DNA of 64,000 nt from Kineothrix sp. IPX-CK (GTDB taxonomy: Bacteria > Bacillota > Clostridia > Lachnospirales > Lachnospiraceae), in the NCBI RefSeq assembly GCF_039134705.1, contig NZ_CP146256.1, positions 1,612,001 through 1,676,000 on the forward strand. Direction: 5' to 3'. Below the pieces are notes generated by a model that was not told the DNA's origin, made no database searches, and saw only the letters and a program-made list of their open reading frames with translations. Shown one piece after another: positions 59,481 through 64,000 of the stretch (the stretch's first letter is position 1; each line of letters starts with the position of its first letter). A program made the position numbers and the translations under genes.

Positions 59481-60416
59481 ATGAAAGCATATTTGTTTGT
59501 GCATTTTAAGGAAAAGAAGACGCCGGATGGCGAGCAGGTATATTTTGGATTGAGTAAGGATGGGTTTTCTTGGGAAGAAGTGAACGGAGGGAATCCGGTG
59601 CTTTGGAGCTATGAAGGTGATAAGGGGGTACGGGATTTCACGATCGTAAGGGCACAGGATGGTAAATTCCGTATTTTTGCTACGGATTTGAGTCTGGCTT
59701 ACGGGATGCCCGGACAATACCATAACTCCTGGGAGGAAATCGGAAGAAACGGGAGCCGTGAGCTTGTTATGTGGGAATCCGAGGATTTGGTCCGTTGGTC
59801 ATGGCAGAAGATGATTACGCTTGGAGGCGAAGAATTCGGCTGCCGCTGGGCACCTGATATTATTCGGGATAGAGAAAAGGGGGATTATATTTTACATTGG
59901 TCCTCTCCTCATATATGTAACGATTACGGAGAAAAAGCGATCTATTATACGCGGACAAGGGACTTTGAGGAATTTTCCAATCCGGAGCTTTTGTACCGCA
60001 AGGGGGACTGCGGAGTTATCGATTCCTGTATGATAGAAGAAAACGGCGTCTATTATCTGTTTGTGAAAAGTGAGAAGAATCCGGCCGCGATCATCTTGTT
60101 AAAGGGGACAAGTCCCATTGGTCCTTTTGAGCGGATGGAGGCTTTTGACGAGGAGATGCGCAAGCTGCAGGCGGGGATGTACGAAGCTCCTACTGCGTTC
60201 CGGCTGGAAGACGGCAGATGGTGCCTGATGTTAGATTATTACGGAGTGCCGGGAAAAGGACAGGGATATGTTCCATTCCTGTGTGAGGATATTTCCAGGG
60301 GGATTTTTAAGCGCTCAGACTCTCAGTTCTCTTTTCCTTATGGTTTCAAGCACGGGACTGTGCTTGAAATCACCATGGAAGAGTATGAGAGAATCAAGAG
60401 CTTTGAGTTCGAATAA
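59481..60416 (+). CDS. GH43-like five-bladed beta-propeller glycosidase
   Basis: A 311-residue protein. It shows the clan GH-F features KAYLFVHFKEK, VRDFTIVRAQDGKFRIFATDLS, SEDLVRWSWQKMITL, CRWAPDIIRDREKGDYILHWSS, DCGVIDSCMIEENGVYYLFVK and MYEAPTAFRLEDGRWCLMLD. The acidic residues in VRDF, APD and YEAP are the likely base, modulator and acid. No signal peptide, so it acts inside the cell on small oligosaccharides, probably arabinoside- or xyloside-type. GAGGAGGG precedes ATG 59481. Confidence 0.85.
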   Translation: MKAYLFVHFKEKKTPDGEQVYFGLSKDGFSWEEVNGGNPVLWSYEGDKGVRDFTIVRAQDGKFRIFATDLSLAYGMPGQYHNSWEEIGRNGSRELVMWESEDLVRWSWQKMITLGGEEFGCRWAPDIIRDREKGDYILHWSSPHICNDYGEKAIYYTRTRDFEEFSNPELLYRKGDCGVIDSCMIEENGVYYLFVKSEKNPAAIILLKGTSPIGPFERMEAFDEEMRKLQAGMYEAPTAFRLEDGRWCLMLDYYGVPGKGQGYVPFLCEDISRGIFKRSDSQFSFPYGFKHGTVLEITMEEYERIKSFEFE

Positions 60417-60445
60417 TTCAAGCTTGTACCTCTTCCGGCACAGGA

Positions 60446-60493
60446 AAGTCCCCACTCACCGAGTATGCCTTTCGGCATTGAAGAGGGGGACTT
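60446..60493. terminator. Bidirectional hairpin between convergent genes
   Basis: AAGTCCCC (60446-60453) pairs with GGGGACTT (60486-60493), enclosing an inner stem ATGCC/GGCAT (60464-60477). It lies between the GH43-like gene and the convergent ABC gene and can serve both strands. Confidence 0.6.
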
Positions 60494-60515
60494 GCTTGAT
60501 AAGGTTAAAAAGTAA

Positions 60516-62249
60516 TTAAGTCAATGTCCAGTGCTGGCTTTCTGTTTGCAGCTTAACCATATGACTGAAAATTCCTTCTTGGTTTAACAGCGCATCGGGA
60601 CGGCCTTGTTCAGCTACCCGTCCTTCGGAAAGTACGACGATTTTATCCGCCCCTGCGACAGTTCGCATTCTATGGGCGATAATGAGGACAGTTTTGCTTT
60701 TTATCAATCTGGACAATGCCGTTTGAATGGAAGTTTCGTTTTCCACATCTAAAGAGGCTGTTGCCTCGTCCAATAGAATAATAGGTGCGTTCTTTAAAAA
60801 TGCCCTTGCGATAGAGATGCGCTGACGTTCTCCTCCTGATAATTCGCAGCCGTTTTCTCCGATATCGGAGTGATACCCCTTGGGAAGCTTTAGGGCGAAT
60901 TCGTCGCAGTTAGCGAGCTTTGCAGCGGCAAGTACCTCTTCATCGGAGGCATCTTTTTTTCCGATACGGATATTCTCCATGATCGTATTATTGAATAGGG
61001 TTACGTCTTGGAACACGATGGAAAATAGAGACAACAGTGTTTCCGGCTCTATCTTCGATATGTCCATGCCGCCTACTGTTATTCTCCCTTTGTCTATATC
61101 CCAGAAGCGGGAGGCCAGTCTGGAAACGGTAGTTTTACCGCCGCCGGAGGGACCTACTAAGGCTGTAACCTCGCCCTGCCTGGCAATAAAGGAAACTCCG
61201 TTCAAAATTGTTTCTCCCGCGTTGTAAGCAAAGGATACGTTTTCAAATGAAATGTCATATCCTTCGTTGGTCAGACGGTCGACACCTTCCTGAACAGGAT
61301 GGTCGAGGATCTCATTCATACGGGCAATGTTCGTACGGGTGGAAATGACGGCTGCCAGATTCTGCAATGCTCCCTGAAGAGGATCATATAATCTCGAAGC
61401 AACAAGCAGGAACAAGAAAAAGGTCATTACATCCAAGGTGCCGTTTATTAACAAAGCTGAACCTGTGAGAGCCACGGTAGCTATGCCAAGCTTCAGAATC
61501 AGCATGGCGGAGGTTACGAAGGAGGCGGTGGCGAACTCGCTGATTACGGCCCTTTTCTCCACGGCTTTGATTTTCTCATCCAGTCCGCTTAAATAATAGT
61601 CTTCTGCGTTATTAGCCTTCAAATCCTGAACCGTTTCGAGACACTCCTGAATTCCGTCGGCACAGGCCATTTTCGCATCCATGGACTTTTGGTTAAGCTT
61701 TTCCTGAACCTTTGCGGAAAAAGCTACGATTGCGAAGGATAATGGAGCGACCCAAAGTGCGGCAAGTGCCATTCGCCAGTCGAAGAAAAAGAGGCTGACA
61801 CAGATGAGAACCGTGGATATGATGGAGCCGAACAGTTCGGGAATAAAGTGAGAAAACGCAGTTTCCAAAAAGGTACAGTCTGCCATGATAGTGCTGGTCA
61901 GATCGGCGAGATCTTTTTTGCCGAAGAAGGAAAGTGGAATCTGTCGAAGCTTTTCTGCCAGAGATATTCTGCGAACGCCGCTTTCCACATAGGTGGCGAG
62001 GTAGGTAACGTCATATTGGATTCTTGTAATTCCAAAAATGAGCAGCAGACACAGGAGGCTTCCGATGATATAAAACACGGACCGGGTACCTGAAACACCT
62101 CCGTTAAGCAAATCCCCTACCAGATAATACAGCAATCCGACCGGAAACATAAATGAAATATTTTGCAGCGTACTGGCAAGGATACTCCTGATTAAATCCT
62201 TCGCTCCCTGCTCGGACAACGCAAATTTTCTTTGTATTTTTTTAATCAT
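60516..62249 (-). CDS. ABC transporter half-molecule, fused permease-ATPase (second of a pair)
   Basis: A 577-residue type IV ABC protein: six transmembrane helices (residues ~1-320), then the ATPase with Walker A GPSGGGKTTVSRLA, signature LSGGERQRISIARAFL, Walker B IILLDEATASLD and switch IAHRMRTVAGAD. The frame extends to 62279, but the ATG at 62249 follows AAAGGAGG and is the start. It begins 5 nt after the partner's stop, so the two form a heterodimer. Confidence 0.92.
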   Translation of the reverse strand: MIKKIQRKFALSEQGAKDLIRSILASTLQNISFMFPVGLLYYLVGDLLNGGVSGTRSVFYIIGSLLCLLLIFGITRIQYDVTYLATYVESGVRRISLAEKLRQIPLSFFGKKDLADLTSTIMADCTFLETAFSHFIPELFGSIISTVLICVSLFFFDWRMALAALWVAPLSFAIVAFSAKVQEKLNQKSMDAKMACADGIQECLETVQDLKANNAEDYYLSGLDEKIKAVEKRAVISEFATASFVTSAMLILKLGIATVALTGSALLINGTLDVMTFFLFLLVASRLYDPLQGALQNLAAVISTRTNIARMNEILDHPVQEGVDRLTNEGYDISFENVSFAYNAGETILNGVSFIARQGEVTALVGPSGGGKTTVSRLASRFWDIDKGRITVGGMDISKIEPETLLSLFSIVFQDVTLFNNTIMENIRIGKKDASDEEVLAAAKLANCDEFALKLPKGYHSDIGENGCELSGGERQRISIARAFLKNAPIILLDEATASLDVENETSIQTALSRLIKSKTVLIIAHRMRTVAGADKIVVLSEGRVAEQGRPDALLNQEGIFSHMVKLQTESQHWTLT

Positions 62250-62254
62250 ATCCG

Positions 62255-64000
62255 TTATACCTCCTTTGAGACCTTCCATTGTACGGAGGTCTGATAGTCA
62301 TTCCACATCTGCCTGAACAGGCCGTCTGTCCCGGTAAGCTCTTTGCCGGAACCATTTTGAACAATATGACCATCCTTCACGACATAGATACGGTCGGCAT
62401 CTATAATTGTGGATAGACGATGAGCAATCATGATAACAGTCCGTCCTTTTGCCAACGCAGAAAATGCAGCCTGAACACGGCTTTCGTTGTCGGGATCGGC
62501 AAAGGCGGTGGCTTCGTCCAGCAGGATGATAGGAGAATCCTTGAGGAGAGTTCTTGCAATAGCGATACGCTGCTGTTCTCCTCCGGAGAGGTAAATGCCC
62601 TTCGTACCGATAACCGTATCCACGCCGTTAGGAAATTTTTCGATGATATCCATGCACTGTGCGGTTTGAAGGGCCTTCATGACCTCTTCCCGGGTAGCGC
62701 TTGGCCTGCTCATTTTCACATTATCCAGAATGGATGCCTTGATGAGGCGGCTGTTCTGAAAGACGAAGGATACGGTGTTCATTAATTCATTTTTATCGAT
62801 GTCCTTAATATCCACGCCTCCAATCAATACCCTGCCGCTTTGAGGGTCAAAGAAACGGCTGACGATATTTGCCAGCGTGGTCTTGCCGCCGCCGGAGGGA
62901 CCTACGAAAGCCACTGTCTGCCCCGCATCGATTTTTAACGTTATATGTTCCAGTGCATTTTTTGTTCCATCGTAGCTGTAAGTAACGTCCTGAAGTTCCA
63001 CAGAGTTGAAAGCGGGGTGCGCGGAAACCTTTGTATGGGAGAGTGGCTGCATATCGAGTACGCTGTCGATACGATGAAGTGCATCGTCCACAATCAGGGC
63101 ATTTTCGCTCTGGAACATAATTTTGGTCAGAGTTATGGAGATCACCGGTGTAATAATGATGTAAAAAAGGAGATTCAGAAGGAATTCCTCCGTTACGCCG
63201 GTTCTGGTAAAAATAAGCCCTGCAGCAATCAAAAATGCAAACACGCCGTTAATTGCGGTGGTATATAAGAGCATCGGCAGCCTGCAGCTTATAGTATAAT
63301 CGATGACCCATACACTGTAACGGTCGATGGAGTCTTTAAAGCGTTTGAAAGAAAACACTGTCTGACCGAAGGTCTTGACGACGGGAATACCGCGGACATA
63401 TTCCACGGCTTCGTTAGACATATCTCCCAGAGCGTTCTGATATTCCATCATTTTCTTACGCATTCTTGAGCCGGTCATGCTCATCATAATGAGGAAACCG
63501 AGCAGAACGGGCAGCAGACTTAAAAGTCCAAGGCGCCAGTCGAATGCGAATAAAAGAACCAAAAGGCCTAAAGGAGTTGCAATTGCTCCGGCCTTGTCGG
63601 GAAGTTGATGGGCGAGATAGGTCTCCGTCGCCCCACTGGACTCGTTTACGATCTTTCTTAGTTTCCCGCTTCCGAAGCTTTCGGCAAAGCCCAAAGGCAG
63701 TTTGACAATATGATGCATAGTCTCCATGCGAAGATTCGACGCTACACGAAAGGCAGCCAGATGGGAGCACATAAGTCCGGAAATATAAATGAACATGGAC
63801 AAAACCGCATATAATACGGCCATCCAGCCGTTATGGGTAAGGTCTTTGGCCAGGGCAAAATCTGGCATGACCTCCAGAACCTCTTTGATGATCTTCCAAA
63901 GATACCAAAACGGTACGAGTGCAATGAGTGCGCTCAATGCGGAAAGTGCCCATGAAGCATAAGTGAGATACCGGTAATTTCCGGCATATCCCATTAATCG
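62255..64000 (-). CDS. ABC transporter half-molecule, fused permease-ATPase (first of a pair; may run off the window)
   Basis: At least 579 residues from an ATG at 63994; the frame stays open to the window edge, so the true start may lie outside. Membrane domain ~1-320, then Walker A GPSGGGKTTLANIV, signature LSGGEQQRIAIARTLL, Walker B IILLDEATAFADPDNE and switch IAHRLSTIIDAD. The EATAFADP form of the D-loop region is typical of the YbtP/YbtQ and IrtA/IrtB group, exporter-fold importers of siderophores, so uptake is as likely as drug efflux. Confidence 0.88.
   Translation of the reverse strand, partial: RLMGYAGNYRYLTYASWALSALSALIALVPFWYLWKIIKEVLEVMPDFALAKDLTHNGWMAVLYAVLSMFIYISGLMCSHLAAFRVASNLRMETMHHIVKLPLGFAESFGSGKLRKIVNESSGATETYLAHQLPDKAGAIATPLGLLVLLFAFDWRLGLLSLLPVLLGFLIMMSMTGSRMRKKMMEYQNALGDMSNEAVEYVRGIPVVKTFGQTVFSFKRFKDSIDRYSVWVIDYTISCRLPMLLYTTAINGVFAFLIAAGLIFTRTGVTEEFLLNLLFYIIITPVISITLTKIMFQSENALIVDDALHRIDSVLDMQPLSHTKVSAHPAFNSVELQDVTYSYDGTKNALEHITLKIDAGQTVAFVGPSGGGKTTLANIVSRFFDPQSGRVLIGGVDIKDIDKNELMNTVSFVFQNSRLIKASILDNVKMSRPSATREEVMKALQTAQCMDIIEKFPNGVDTVIGTKGIYLSGGEQQRIAIARTLLKDSPIILLDEATAFADPDNESRVQAAFSALAKGRTVIMIAHRLSTIIDADRIYVVKDGHIVQNGSGKELTGTDGLFRQMWNDYQTSVQWKVSKEV

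Noticed and set aside
1..64000. tRNA, rRNA, replication origin or prophage
   Set aside because: No cloverleaf with CCA-adjacent pattern, rRNA segment, DnaA-box cluster or phage structural genes were recognised by eye; a tRNAscan/Infernal run would be needed to exclude small RNAs.

Overview
The window looks like chromosome of an obligately anaerobic Firmicute, most likely a Lachnospiraceae-type gut Clostridium. Grounds are the moderate GC content, AGGAGG-type ribosome sites, AT-rich intergenic gaps, a complete oxygen-independent (CbiK/CbiD/CbiG) B12 pathway, and families common in that group (DUF6483, LytTR-DUF3021 pairs, choloylglycine hydrolase family, TetM-like/NYN fusion). This placement is inference from gene content, not a database match.

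Region 1 (1-20.7 kb) is one long co-directional operon for anaerobic cobalamin synthesis and cobalt/corrinoid uptake: the tail of cbiP, then cobT, cobU, cobS, a second degenerate CobU-like gene, cobC, cbiB, cobD, cbiC, cbiD, cbiF, cbiG, cbiH, a cbiJ-cbiE-cbiT triple fusion, cbiA, the cobalt ECF importer cbiQ-cbiO-cbiM-cbiN, cobaltochelatase cbiK, a BtuFCD-like ABC importer and cbiL. Many junctions are short overlaps, implying translational coupling. Together these cover cobalt entry, chelation, every corrin-ring step, amidation and nucleotide-loop assembly. No corrinoid adenosyltransferase and no uroporphyrinogen methyltransferase are inside the window. The only structured gap is a pair of hairpins between cbiB and cobD.

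Region 2 (20.7-35.5 kb) is accessory: a MalT-like regulator remnant, an AT-rich RmlC-Nudix fusion, a sulfur amino-acid cluster (MetY-like, LysR, HD protein, second transsulfuration enzyme, C-S lyase), a graveyard of glutathionyl-hydroquinone-reductase fragments with a GNAT gene broken by an amber codon, a GH5 glycosidase without signal peptide, an IS110-family element, a penicillin-V-acylase-like enzyme and a CofE homologue.

Region 3 (35.5-49 kb) opens with a ~334-bp imperfect palindrome, followed by a TetM-like GTPase fused to a NYN nuclease domain, a membrane-anchored hydrolase, LytTR-DUF3021 pairs, a YiiX-like hydrolase, a broken radical-SAM/SPASM gene coupled to a TPR gene, a damaged CPBP protease gene, two TetR regulators with visible operators (one with a nucleoside phosphorylase, one with a CrtI-like oxidoreductase) and a YjdF remnant.

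Region 4 (49-64 kb) holds GNAT, XRE-type and TetR regulators, a pentapeptide-repeat protein, a third, internally deleted LytTR-DUF3021 module, an ABC-2 exporter, a TrpXYZ-like ABC importer, a WYL regulator, a GH43-like enzyme and a heterodimeric ABC transporter of the Ybt/Irt kind that runs off the right edge. No tRNA, rRNA, CRISPR array or classical cobalamin riboswitch was seen.
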